Source: Chloroflexota bacterium (GTDB lineage: Bacteria > Chloroflexota > Dehalococcoidia > Tepidiformales > Tepidiformaceae). Taken from it: a DNA stretch of 64,000 bases. The stretch spans positions 558,001-622,000 of the forward strand of contig JACPOQ010000035.1 in assembly GCA_016191435.1 (NCBI GenBank). The letters run 5' to 3'. A model generated the notes under the pieces. The model was not told the origin of the DNA. It was given only the letters and a program-made list of their open reading frames with translations, and did not search any database. Shown here one piece after another: positions 17,439-24,931 of this stretch (positions within the stretch are counted from its first letter, which is position 1; every line of letters starts with the position of its first letter). A program made the position numbers and the translations under genes.

Positions 17439-17773
17439 GCATGAAGATCTGGGAACTGCATGGGCTGAACCTCGGCGGGGCGATCCGCAACACACCCGAC
17501 GGCGAGGCCGATGTGGCCGGGCTACTCTTCTCCGAGAAGGCGTACCTGCTGGCCATCCGCGACTTCCGGCCGCAGCAGCCCGTCGCGTTGGTCCAGCGCG
17601 AAGGGCCGCAGCTGGCGGCCGAAGCACTCATCGCGCACTACGGCGCCGAGCCCTCGCTCCAGGCCACGGGCGGCCGGCGCCTGGTGGCGACGCGCGGCGG
17701 GATGTCGCCCGGGCCAGTCGTCCGCCGCAACGATGAAGTCCCCGAATTGATCGGGCACGCCGCGCGGCGCTGA
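17435..17773 (+). CDS. Hypothetical protein cotranscribed with nrdR
   Basis: A 112-aa soluble protein starting ATGAGCATG in a 4-nt overlap (17435-17438) with the nrdR stop, so it is probably translationally coupled. It begins MKIWELHGLNLGGAIRN. The C-terminal half contains HYGAEPSLQATGGRRLVATR and ends in basic residues. I see no catalytic motif, signal peptide or membrane segment and do not recognise the family. Its place between nrdR and nrdJ hints at a nucleotide-related role, but that is only position. A second in-frame ATG two codons later is an alternative start. Confidence 0.65.
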   Translation: MSMKIWELHGLNLGGAIRNTPDGEADVAGLLFSEKAYLLAIRDFRPQQPVALVQREGPQLAAEALIAHYGAEPSLQATGGRRLVATRGGMSPGPVVRRNDEVPELIGHAARR

Positions 17774-17784
17774 GCCCGCACCCG

Positions 17785-17812
17785 TAGACATTCAGAACGT
17801 ACGTTCTATACT
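17785..17812 (+). promoter_or_regulatory. nrdJ promoter with embedded LexA-type (SOS) operator
   Basis: TAGACA (17785-17790) and TATACT (17807-17812) are 16 bp apart. Between them is a perfect 14-bp palindrome, AGAACGTACGTTCT (17794-17807), which fits GAAC-N4-GTTC, the Gram-positive-type LexA (Cheo) box. A repressor bound there would block RNA polymerase. DNA-damage induction of dNTP supply is therefore likely, though LexA itself is not encoded in this window. Confidence 0.65.
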
Positions 17813-17845
17813 ACACAGTCACCCCGCAGGGGTATGGGAGGCACC

Positions 17846-20242
17846 ATGGTCACCACATCTCGTCCCGGCTTCGATATGGGCGCCGATGGTTTCGAGCCCA
17901 CCCCGCTTTCTGAAAACGCCGTCGTCGTCATGGAGCGCCGCATCATGGCTCGCGACAGCGAGGGCGATGCCCTGGAGACGCCCGACGAGTGCTTCCGCCG
18001 CGTGGCGCGCAACCTCGCGGACGCCGAGGTCCGCTTCGGTGGCACCGAAAGCGACCGCGCCGCTTCCGAGGAGAGCTTCTACCGGCTCATGGCCTCACTC
18101 GATTTCCTCCCCAACTCCCCGACGCTCGTGAACGCCGGCCGCGAACTGCAGCAGCTCTCGGCCTGCTTCGTGCTGCCTGTCCCCGATTCAATCGACGGCA
18201 TCTTCGAGGCGATCAAGAACACCGCCATCATCCACAAGTCCGGCGGCGGCACTGGCTTCGCGTTCTCGCGCCTGCGACCCGCGAACGACCGCGTGCAATC
18301 GACGATGGGCGTTGCCAGCGGGCCCGTCTCGTTCATGAAGGTCTTCGATTCCGCGACCGAGGCAATCAAGCAGGGCGGCACTCGCCGCGGCGCCAACATG
18401 GGCATCCTCCGCGTCGATCACCCGGATATCGACCAGTTCATCGCGATGAAGGCCGATATGACCACGCTCCAGAACTTCAACATCAGCGTGGCCGTGACCG
18501 ACGCCTTCATGCAGGCCGTCGAAGCCGGGGCCGACTACGACGTCGTGAACCCAAAGACGGGCGCCGTCGTGAAGCGGCGCCCGGCGCGCGAAGTCTGGGA
18601 GACGATGTTCGCGAACGCCTGGAAGAACGGCGACCCGGGCGTCATCTTCATCGACAAGATCAACGACGGGCGCGCCAACCCGGTGCCGAAGCGCGGGCCG
18701 GTGGAGTCCACCAATCCCTGCGGTGAGCAGCCGCTCTACCCGTTTGACTCGTGCAACCTCGGGTCCATCAATCTCGGCCACTTCGTCACGGGGCCAGCCG
18801 ATAACCGCCACGTCGATTACGACCGCCTGGGACCAGTGGTGCGCCGCTGCGTCCATATGCTCGACAACGTCATCGAAATGAACGCCTACCCGATCCCCGA
18901 GATCGCCGAGACCTCGCATGCGATCCGCCGCATCGGCCTGGGCGTCATGGGCTGGGCCGACATGCTCATCGAGTTGCGCACGCCCTACAACTCCGAGACG
19001 GCGCTCGAAACCGGTCGCGAAGTCATGGGTTTCATCCAGCGCGAAGCCGATGCCGCGTCGGCTCAGCTCGCAGCCGTGCGGGGGAATTTCCCGGACTGGC
19101 CCGATTCGATCTACGGCCCACGCGGCGCGGAAGGCCCGCGGGCGATGCGCAACTCCACCCGCACCACGATCGCGCCGACGGGGACGCTCAGCATCATCGC
19201 GGACTGCTCCGGCGGCATCGAGCCGGTGTTCGCGCTCGCCTACATCCGCTCGCACTACCTCGACAAGAACGACCCGACGAAGCGCACCGAGCTGCCGGAA
19301 GTGAGCGAGCAGTTCGAGCGCGTGGCGAAGGCCGAGGGCTTCTACAGCGACGAGCTCATCCGCTTCCTCGCCGAGGGCGGCCACCTCGCCGAGCGCCCGG
19401 AAGTCCCGGATTGGGTGAAGGAGGTCTTCGTCACCGCGCACGACATCGCGCCTGATTGGCACGTGCGCATGCAGGCCGCCTTTCAGGAGCACACCGACAA
19501 TGCCGTCTCCAAGACCATCAACTTCCCCACGACGGCGACCATCGATGACGTGCGCAACGCCTACGAGCTCGCCTACCGCACCGGCTGCAAGGGCATCACC
19601 ATCTACCGTGACGGCTCGCGCGATATGCAGGTGCTGAAGTACGCCGGCAAGTCCGATGAGCAGGCGGCCGTCGAAGCGGCGCAGGCGCTCGTCCTGAAGC
19701 ATGCCGGCCCAATCCGCCGCAAGCTCCCCGACGAGCGCGCCGCCATCACCCACAAGTTCCGGGTGGGCGAGCAGGAAGGCTACATGACCGTCGGGCTGTT
19801 CGACGACGGTACGCCCGGCGAGGTCTTCATCAACGTCAACAAGCAGGGATCAACCGTCAGCGGCCTCATGGACACAGTCGCGATGCTGACCAGCTACGCG
19901 CTCCAGTACGGCGTGCCCCTGCAGGAGCTCGCGAGCAAACTCAAGAACTCCCGCTTCGAACCCAGCGGGCCGACCGGCAACAAGCAGATCCCGATCGCTA
20001 CCAGCATCGTGGACTACGTCTTCCGGTACCTGGAGCTCAAGTTCAACACCGACCGCAGCGCCGTCCAGCCCTCGCTCATCCCCGCCGACCAGGTGGTCGC
20101 CAGCACCGGTGTGGACACCATCGTGCACCAGTACGAGAACACCGTCCCCAGCGGCGTCGGCTGCCCGGACTGCGGCTCCGTCCTCATGTACGGCGAAGGC
20201 TGCCTCGTCTGCCGCAACTGCGGGTACAACAAGTGCGGGTGA
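17846..20242 (+). CDS. nrdJ: Adenosylcobalamin-dependent (class II) ribonucleotide reductase
   Basis: This 798-aa enzyme makes deoxyribonucleotides using a cobalamin-generated thiyl radical and works with or without oxygen. Catalytic residues fit the class II pattern: C107 (SACFVL), the thiyl-position C292 with E294 in NPCGEQ, and the partner C303 in SCNLGS, with the expected 11-residue spacing. A barrel and TSCPD-like tail follow. The tail ends with CPDCGS, CLVCRNC and NKCG, which probably reduce the active site. No intein is present. The start ATG at 17846 has GGGAGG 5 nt upstream; the earlier ATG at 17834 overlaps this site. No B12 riboswitch could fit in the 72-bp leader. Confidence 0.95.
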   Translation: MVTTSRPGFDMGADGFEPTPLSENAVVVMERRIMARDSEGDALETPDECFRRVARNLADAEVRFGGTESDRAASEESFYRLMASLDFLPNSPTLVNAGRELQQLSACFVLPVPDSIDGIFEAIKNTAIIHKSGGGTGFAFSRLRPANDRVQSTMGVASGPVSFMKVFDSATEAIKQGGTRRGANMGILRVDHPDIDQFIAMKADMTTLQNFNISVAVTDAFMQAVEAGADYDVVNPKTGAVVKRRPAREVWETMFANAWKNGDPGVIFIDKINDGRANPVPKRGPVESTNPCGEQPLYPFDSCNLGSINLGHFVTGPADNRHVDYDRLGPVVRRCVHMLDNVIEMNAYPIPEIAETSHAIRRIGLGVMGWADMLIELRTPYNSETALETGREVMGFIQREADAASAQLAAVRGNFPDWPDSIYGPRGAEGPRAMRNSTRTTIAPTGTLSIIADCSGGIEPVFALAYIRSHYLDKNDPTKRTELPEVSEQFERVAKAEGFYSDELIRFLAEGGHLAERPEVPDWVKEVFVTAHDIAPDWHVRMQAAFQEHTDNAVSKTINFPTTATIDDVRNAYELAYRTGCKGITIYRDGSRDMQVLKYAGKSDEQAAVEAAQALVLKHAGPIRRKLPDERAAITHKFRVGEQEGYMTVGLFDDGTPGEVFINVNKQGSTVSGLMDTVAMLTSYALQYGVPLQELASKLKNSRFEPSGPTGNKQIPIATSIVDYVFRYLELKFNTDRSAVQPSLIPADQVVASTGVDTIVHQYENTVPSGVGCPDCGSVLMYGEGCLVCRNCGYNKCG

Positions 20243-20295
20243 GGTATGCCCGCTTAGAGCGATCCCGATTCCGCGCTGCGCCGAGGCGGGCGAGA

Positions 20296-20633
20296 CTAGT
20301 CCAATTCCAGGGCGCGCCGTAGCACCACGTCAATGGCGTCTCTGTCCCTGGCTGAAACTTCTCCTACTCGGTGGATAACCAGGCCGAATTTGACGGTCGC
20401 AGCCACCGCCTTGATGCTGCTGGGAAACGGAGACCCGCCGCCTCCCAGTCGGTCAAGACGTAATCGAATGCGCCACTGCGACCGATATTCGATGTCAACG
20501 CGCCGACAATGATGTCGGGCCTTACGGAATTGTGGACCTCGCCTGAGAGGACGATCGCGGGACGAACCTTCTGTCCGCTCTGGTCGGTGAACGGAAATGG
20601 GACCAGGACGACTTCACCCCGGCGGAATGCCAT
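20296..20633 (-). pseudogene. MazF/PemK-type toxin gene broken by a single-base frameshift
   Basis: The first part reads as a normal MazF-like endoribonuclease: MAFRRGEVVLVPFPFTDQSG, then KVRPAIVLSG and DIIVGALTSN. After GLRF, near 20422-20424, the frame shifts. In the current frame it ends early as ASRRWLRPSN. In the next frame the missing end is intact: PSSIKAVAATVKFGLVIHRV, then VGEVSARDRDAIDVVLRRAL, ending LELD and TAG (complement 20296-20298). One missing G/C in a run of three explains it. Restored, the toxin would be 112 aa, the usual size. It overlaps its antitoxin gene by 20 nt. It is either a real inactivating mutation or a sequencing indel. Confidence 0.8.
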
Positions 20634-20865
20634 ACAGCTCTCGCCAGTTGTCGTAACGTGCGTCGAGGTCGTTGTCCCACACTGCCTCAAGGGCCCCGGT
20701 GGATAGTTCGCTCCACTCCGAAGCGCCGAGGTGATCTGCCAGGTAAACGGCCAATGCCTGCTCGACAATTTCGTCCAGGGGCGCCTTTCGTTCAGCGGCC
20801 GCGAGTTCGAGGCGCGCGCGCGTTTCCTCCGCGAGGTGGATGGTTATGGGTGCGTTCAATGCCAC
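20614..20865 (-). CDS. Ribbon-helix-helix antitoxin of a MazEF-like pair
   Basis: An 83-aa protein beginning (M)ALNAPITIHLAEETRARLEL, the pattern of a CopG/RHH DNA-binding strand and helix, with an acidic aromatic C-terminus (NDLDARYDNWRELYG) suited to occupying the toxin. The start is GTG at 20863-20865. A TATACT box lies 7 nt upstream (complement 20873-20878) and there is no Shine-Dalgarno, so the operon is probably leaderless and the antitoxin is made first. Its end overlaps the toxin start by 20 nt. With the toxin frameshifted, this gene may be an orphan antidote. Confidence 0.75.
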   Translation of the reverse strand: MALNAPITIHLAEETRARLELAAAERKAPLDEIVEQALAVYLADHLGASEWSELSTGALEAVWDNDLDARYDNWRELYGIPPG

Positions 20866-20915
20866 TTGGGCCAGTATAGCTATCCCGTCGCGATCTGGCT
20901 TCACGACTCGGCGAA

Positions 20916-21485
20916 TCAGCCGATGGTCGCGAACAGTTCGCGCACCGGCACCGTGAACCCCGGCAATTGCGCGGGAGCCAGCATCTCGTCTCCGGAAAAG
21001 GCAATGCCGTCGCCGGCATCGTCGAACACCTCGACAGCGCCGCGGGACGGGAGCACCAGCCAGACCACATCCGTGCCGCGGTCGCGATACTCGCGGCACT
21101 TGGCGCGCAGGAACGCGAGGGTCTGGCCCGGCGACTGGATCTCGATGGCGAGCGTCGGCGGAAGGAAGATGCCATCGGGTGCCGCTACGGGCCTGCCCGG
21201 CGCCCAATAGGCGACATCCGGTGCGCGATAGCGCCGGTCTTTGTCGCGGCTCAGGTTGACCGTCGGTTCGGGCCCAGATGACCCCTCGCGGCCGCGCTCG
21301 CGCCGATAGGCCCCGAGGCGAAAGACAAGTTCCTCGGCGAGGTCATAATGGGGCTTTTTCGGCATTGGCTTCTGCGTGACCTCGCCATTCACGTACTCGT
21401 ATGCCGGCTTCAGGTCCGCATAGGTAGCAAGGAACGCTTCCTCGCTCACGTGCAAGGTCGGGGTGCTGGCAGGAGACGCTGTCAT
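20916..21485 (-). CDS. Uma2 family endonuclease-like protein
   Basis: A 189-aa Uma2 protein with the family order: an N-terminal EEAFLATYADLKPAYEYVNGEV, then RAPDVAYWAPG, PTLAIEIQSPGQ with the acidic core, and AKCREYRDRGTDVVWLVLP with the conserved Lys. A TAAACT box (complement 21493-21498) lies 7 nt before the ATG, again without a ribosome site. It is upstream of the toxin-antitoxin genes on the same strand, 50 nt from the antitoxin, and may read into them. It is clearly diverged from the tandem pair at 53 kb. Confidence 0.83.
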   Translation of the reverse strand: MTASPASTPTLHVSEEAFLATYADLKPAYEYVNGEVTQKPMPKKPHYDLAEELVFRLGAYRRERGREGSSGPEPTVNLSRDKDRRYRAPDVAYWAPGRPVAAPDGIFLPPTLAIEIQSPGQTLAFLRAKCREYRDRGTDVVWLVLPSRGAVEVFDDAGDGIAFSGDEMLAPAQLPGFTVPVRELFATIG

Positions 21486-21530
21486 GACGCCCAGTTTACC
21501 GCATCGCCCGCCGGCCTCGTGAATATCTGA

Positions 21531-21655
21531 TCACGGTTCCAACTCCAGTTCGCCGCGGTCAAAGTCAATCACGAGCCGGCCCCACCGCGGGAGGTCGAGG
21601 CCACGCGGCCGCGCAGCACCTCGTGGCTGCCGACCGCCTGCGAATTGACCGCTCG
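21531..21655 (-). pseudogene. Possible 3' remnant of a clan AA aspartic protease gene
   Basis: Directly after the 71-aa gene, one reverse frame reads to TGA (complement 21531-21533) and ends PRGLDLPRWGRLVIDFDRGE followed by LELEP. This looks like the final strands of retropepsin-like aspartic proteases (L-x-R-F-R-L-x-x-D). Such proteases often follow homologues of the neighbouring small protein. The catalytic DTGA part is absent, and another frame looks better further upstream, so only a decayed end remains. This is low-confidence pattern recognition. Confidence 0.3.
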
Positions 21656-21656
21656 C

Positions 21657-21872
21657 TCACTCCCGCCGCACCGGCACCTGGACCAGCGCCGCCTTCGGGA
21701 AGCGCGCCTGCAACCCCTTGCGCCAGGTTTCGCCGTGCCCCGGGCCGTGCCACGCGACGCGCCCGCCCGAAAGTACGCCGTCCGCGCCCACCTTCGGTTC
21801 GGCAATCAGCACCCACTCACCCGCGAACGCCGCTTCGATATCCGCCATGGTCATCGCGTCCTCGGTGGCCAT
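21657..21872 (-). CDS. Small protein of the type paired with retropepsin-like proteases
   Basis: A 71-aa protein reading MATEDAMTMADIEAAFAGEW, then VLIAEPKVGADGVLSGGRV, then KGLQARFPKAALVQVPVRRE. The shape (helix, EWVLI, acidic turn, G-x-V-x-x-H, then a basic helix and final strand) matches small proteins in cyanobacteria and Chloroflexota that usually sit just upstream of a clan AA aspartic protease. That recognition is from memory of the family, not a search. The partner seems to be only a remnant here. An ATG 18 nt downstream (MTMAD) is an alternative start. Confidence 0.5.
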   Translation of the reverse strand: MATEDAMTMADIEAAFAGEWVLIAEPKVGADGVLSGGRVAWHGPGHGETWRKGLQARFPKAALVQVPVRRE

Positions 21873-21902
21873 TGCTACACCCCCACGCGCCGGATAGACG
21901 CT

Positions 21903-21934
21903 CACACGCCCACACGCCCACACGCCCACACGCC
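21903..21934. repeat. Short tandem repeat, four copies of CACACGCC
   Basis: Four exact 8-bp units (CACACGCC) lie head to tail in the 65-bp gap between the phosphotransferase stop and the small gene at 21.66-21.87 kb. The repeat is not in a coding frame. It may vary in copy number by slippage. Confidence 0.85.
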
Positions 21935-21937
21935 CCG

Positions 21938-22939
21938 TCACCCCCCCAGCATCTTCAGCGCGTACGCCATGTTGTAGGGCATGCTCAGGGCCGTCTCCTC
22001 CCATGTCGCATCCGGACGCTTGCCGCGCCGGTGGAGCATCAGGTTGAAGCCGCTAATGATGCCGAACTTGTACACCGCCAGCGCCTTGAACCAGCCGATA
22101 TCGCCCGGGTCAGAGCCCCAGGCCTCGACGTACATCTGCTCCAGCTCGTCTGCGCGGGGCATGGGCGACGTAATCACCGGCCGGTTCGGCGCCCATGCAG
22201 CCGGGTCGTTGAACGCGCAGATCCAGCCGACGTCGTTCAGCGTCGCGCCGATGCCGCAGAGCTCCCAATCGATGACCGCGAGCAGCTTCGCCTCGGCCGA
22301 GAACATCAGGTTCGCCCACTGGAAGTCGCCGTGGTACAGCCCGATGCGCGCGTCTCTGGGGATCTTTGCGAGCAGCAGCTCGCGGACGCGCGGCTGGAGC
22401 GCGAGCAGGTGCTGGTCCGCCGCCTTCTCGTAGAACCGGTCCCAGCGCGTGACATCAAATTCGAAGCCCCAAAAGTCCCCGAGGTACTGGCACTTCGTCT
22501 CCCAATCAACGCGGTGGATGCCCGCGAGGGCGGTCATCGCCTGGCGTGCCATGTCGCGGCGTTGCCCGTCGTTGAACCCCTCCAGCCATTCGCCGCGGAG
22601 CACGTCACCCTCGATGCGGGGCACCACGAAGTACGGGTCGCCGAACCACTGCGGGTCGTCGCCGGCCCAGATAACGGGCGCGTGCGGGACATCGGTGCCA
22701 TCCAGCGCCCGCAGCGCCGAGACCTGCCGGAGCACGTCCGCCGTGCCTTCGTGCTTCACGTTCGGTGGCGGCAGCCGCATAAAGTAGCGCTTCAGCTGCC
22801 CCTCGGAGCGCACGTCGAACAGGTACGAAAATCCGGCGTGACCGGGGCCTGGTTCGACGCTGACCACCTTTGCGAACGGGTCCTCCAGGTGTGTCCGCAC
22901 GAACGGCACCAGCCGTTCCTGCATCTCTTCGATGTCCAC
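21938..22939 (-). CDS. Phosphotransferase family protein (APH/ChoK-like kinase fold)
   Basis: A 333-aa kinase-fold protein. The catalytic loop is LYHGDFQWANLMF and the Mg-binding segment VIDWELCGIGATLNDVGW, both diagnostic of the aminoglycoside/choline kinase superfamily. In this group (ACAD10/11-like) members phosphorylate hydroxyacyl-CoAs or other small alcohols rather than antibiotics. The start is GTG at 22937-22939 with AGGAGG 6 nt upstream; the longer upstream frame is basic and has no such site. It is divergent from the PPOX gene. Given the acyl-CoA genes around, a 4-hydroxyacyl-CoA-type substrate is possible but unproven. Confidence 0.8.
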   Translation of the reverse strand: MDIEEMQERLVPFVRTHLEDPFAKVVSVEPGPGHAGFSYLFDVRSEGQLKRYFMRLPPPNVKHEGTADVLRQVSALRALDGTDVPHAPVIWAGDDPQWFGDPYFVVPRIEGDVLRGEWLEGFNDGQRRDMARQAMTALAGIHRVDWETKCQYLGDFWGFEFDVTRWDRFYEKAADQHLLALQPRVRELLLAKIPRDARIGLYHGDFQWANLMFSAEAKLLAVIDWELCGIGATLNDVGWICAFNDPAAWAPNRPVITSPMPRADELEQMYVEAWGSDPGDIGWFKALAVYKFGIISGFNLMLHRRGKRPDATWEETALSMPYNMAYALKMLGG

Positions 22940-23103
22940 GCTGCGCCTCCTGCGGGTGGCCCGTCGTCCCGGCATCGATAGCGTTCCGCACCGGCGCAGG
23001 GCGGGCAGGCGCCCAGAGCCGCACTCTACCGCTCGCCGCATATGCCGTCACGTGACGCGGATGGCGTACGATGCCGCGCACCACCTTGCCCGGAGAACCT
23101 GCC

Positions 23104-23610
23104 ATGCCCGCACTTACCCGCGATGAACGAGACGCCTTCCTCGAACAGCCCGGCATCCTTTGCCGCATCGCCACCATCCGCCCCAATGGCGCGCCGATGG
23201 TCACGCCCATCTGGTTCCTCCGCGACGGCGACAACATCCTCGTCACGCCGCGCAAGGAATCGTCCTGGCTGGCGAACCTGCGCCGCGACCCCCGCGTCGC
23301 CATCACGATCGACGAAGAGGCGCTCCCCTACCGCAAGCTGACCGTCGAGGGGACAGCCCGCATCCTGTTTGATGTTGGCCACGATGCAGAATGGCGCGAT
23401 ACCTATCGCCGCATCGCCTGCCGCTATGTCCCCGCCGAAGGCGCCGAGCACTATATCCAGGAGACGATCGACCAGCCCCGGGCGCTCCTCGCCATCCCGC
23501 TGACCGGATCGAAGACCGCGACGTGGCGGATGCCCTTGGCCGACGAGGAGTACAGCGGCATCTGGCACCAGCGGTACTACGTCCCCGGCTCGAAGCTCGC
23601 GGACCACTGA
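23104..23610 (+). CDS. Pyridoxamine 5'-phosphate oxidase-fold flavin/F420 protein
   Basis: A 168-aa split-barrel protein: LCRIATIRPNGAPMVTPIWF, ILVTPRKESSWLANLRRDPR and VAITIDEEALPYRKLTVEGT. These are the beta strands and dimer contacts of the PPOX-like FMN/F420-binding family. Proteins of this type reduce or oxidise diverse substrates or bind haem. The start ATG at 23104 has GGAG upstream. Its last 34 nt overlap the convergent NUDIX gene in antisense (23577-23610). It lacks the signature of true PdxH. Confidence 0.8.
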   Translation: MPALTRDERDAFLEQPGILCRIATIRPNGAPMVTPIWFLRDGDNILVTPRKESSWLANLRRDPRVAITIDEEALPYRKLTVEGTARILFDVGHDAEWRDTYRRIACRYVPAEGAEHYIQETIDQPRALLAIPLTGSKTATWRMPLADEEYSGIWHQRYYVPGSKLADH

Positions 23611-24131
23611 GGCCGGTCATCTCTGGCTTTGAGCCAGTCCTTCAGAGCCCATTCGGTCGTGTCGAACGCGAGCTCGTCCCACGGGATCTCGCCGGGCGAA
23701 AACCAGCGCACCTCGCTTGTCTCGTCGCCAACCTCCGCCTCGCTGATGGCCCGCGCCTCGTACACGATCACGACGACGCCCGGGCCCGTGCGCGTGTACA
23801 CCCCCAGCAGGCGCAGGTCCTCGACCTCCAGGTGTGCCTCCTCGCGGGTTTCGCGCGCGGCCGCCTCCTCCGCCGTCTCGCCCACGTCCATGAACCCACC
23901 GGGGAACACCCACGTTCCGATCCGTGGCTCGATCGCGCGCCGCACCAGCAGCACCGAACCATCCGCTCGCACCGGTACCGTCCCCGCGACCGGCCGCGGG
24001 TTGATGTAGTGGATGAAGCCGCAGTCCAGGCAGACGAGCCGGCGCTTCGTGTCGCCTTCGGGGATGGCCGTCGTCAGCCGCTGGCCACAGTGCATACAGT
24101 GGCGGCTGAACGCGTGCGGGTGGTTGCTCAT
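23577..24131 (-). CDS. NUDIX hydrolase with N-terminal zinc ribbon
   Basis: A 184-aa pyrophosphohydrolase. The N-terminal zinc ribbon uses C12, C15, C34 and C37 (CMHCGQ, CLDCGF), as in NudC/ADP-ribose-type enzymes. The Nudix box is at about 79-101 (GGFMDVGETAEEAAARETRE then EAHLEV). It probably hydrolyses a nucleoside-diphosphate linked to another moiety, such as ADP-ribose or NAD(H). It is the third gene after moaD and moaE on the same strand, 28 nt downstream of moaE. Its end overlaps the convergent PPOX gene by 34 nt. Confidence 0.86.
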   Translation of the reverse strand: MSNHPHAFSRHCMHCGQRLTTAIPEGDTKRRLVCLDCGFIHYINPRPVAGTVPVRADGSVLLVRRAIEPRIGTWVFPGGFMDVGETAEEAAARETREEAHLEVEDLRLLGVYTRTGPGVVVIVYEARAISEAEVGDETSEVRWFSPGEIPWDELAFDTTEWALKDWLKARDDRPQWSASFEPGT

Positions 24132-24159
24132 CGCAAGTCCGGGGCCGGGCGCGGGCGCG

Positions 24160-24612
24160 TCATTCGCGCACGCCGGCCGGCGCCTGCTGCACCCCGAGCG
24201 ACTCCGGACCCTCGATCCACGCTCCCCCGTCGCCCCAGACTTCCTTCTTCCAGACGGGCACCTGCTTCTTGATAGCGTCTACGAGCCAGCGCCCGCCCTC
24301 GAATGCCGCCGACCGGTGGGCGCTGCTGATGGCGATGAGCAGGCTCGTCTCGCCGATTTCGAGCCGGCCCGTGCGGTGCAGCACGGCGCAATCCTCGAGC
24401 CCGAAGCGCTCCTTCGCCTCCTCGGCAATCTCGCGCATCACCCTCTCTGCCATCGAGGGGTACGCCTCGTACTCGAGGTATCCCACCTCCCGCCCCAGGT
24501 TGTTGTCGCGCACGACCCCGAGGAAGACATCGATCGCCCCGGCGCGAGGCGAAGCGACCGCGGCCACCGCTTCGTCGGTCCGAAGCTCCTGGTCCGTTAC
24601 GCGGATTAACAT
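24160..24612 (-). CDS. moaE: Molybdopterin synthase catalytic subunit MoaE
   Basis: MoaE (150 aa) transfers sulfur from thiocarboxylated MoaD to cyclic pyranopterin monophosphate, forming molybdopterin. Family marks are GAIDVFLGVVRDNNLGREV, YEAYPSMAERVMREIAEEA, HRTGRLEIGETSLLIAISSA HR and the lysine-rich active-site strand KKQVPVWKKEVW. The start ATG lies 1 nt after the moaD stop, so the two are coupled. The product would serve the aldehyde ferredoxin oxidoreductase at 8.6-10.3 kb. No other Moa genes are in the window. Confidence 0.92.
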   Translation of the reverse strand: MLIRVTDQELRTDEAVAAVASPRAGAIDVFLGVVRDNNLGREVGYLEYEAYPSMAERVMREIAEEAKERFGLEDCAVLHRTGRLEIGETSLLIAISSAHRSAAFEGGRWLVDAIKKQVPVWKKEVWGDGGAWIEGPESLGVQQAPAGVRE

Positions 24613-24613
24613 C

Positions 24614-24859
24614 CTAGCCTCCAGACACCGGGGGAATCAGCGCGAGCGTTGCCCCATCGGGGACGAGCGCATCTTCGCGGACGTACTCCTCATCGAGCGC
24701 GTACATCAATGTCGGCACATGAGGGCTGAGCTGCGGGTAGGCGCGAAGCAGGCGGTCGCGCACGTCGCAGACGCGGTCTCCGCGCTCGAGGTCCAGCTGG
24801 ATCTTGCGCACCCCTGCTTTTTCCGCCACCGATGCGAAGAGGAGCACCTTCACCTGCAT
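24614..24859 (-). CDS. moaD: Molybdopterin synthase sulfur carrier subunit MoaD
   Basis: An 81-aa beta-grasp ubiquitin-like sulfur carrier. It starts MQVKVLLFASVAEKAG and ends ALIPPVSGG; the terminal Gly-Gly is adenylated by MoeB-type enzymes and thiocarboxylated. The length is normal. I take the ATG at 24857-24859; a longer frame upstream is antisense to the comF-like gene. moaE follows immediately, and the pair faces the ComF gene divergently across 72 bp. Confidence 0.92.
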   Translation of the reverse strand: MQVKVLLFASVAEKAGVRKIQLDLERGDRVCDVRDRLLRAYPQLSPHVPTLMYALDEEYVREDALVPDGATLALIPPVSGG

Positions 24860-24931
24860 ACCTTCGATTCTAGCCGATCGCGTGGCCTCCAGGCCCTTGC
24901 GCGGCGGCGTGCGAACAGGTCGAATGCGGGC

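Noticed and set aside
17774-17845. Cobalamin riboswitch upstream of the B12-dependent reductase
   Set aside because: Only about 72 bases are available and they hold a promoter and a LexA-type box; no B12-box-like element was seen.
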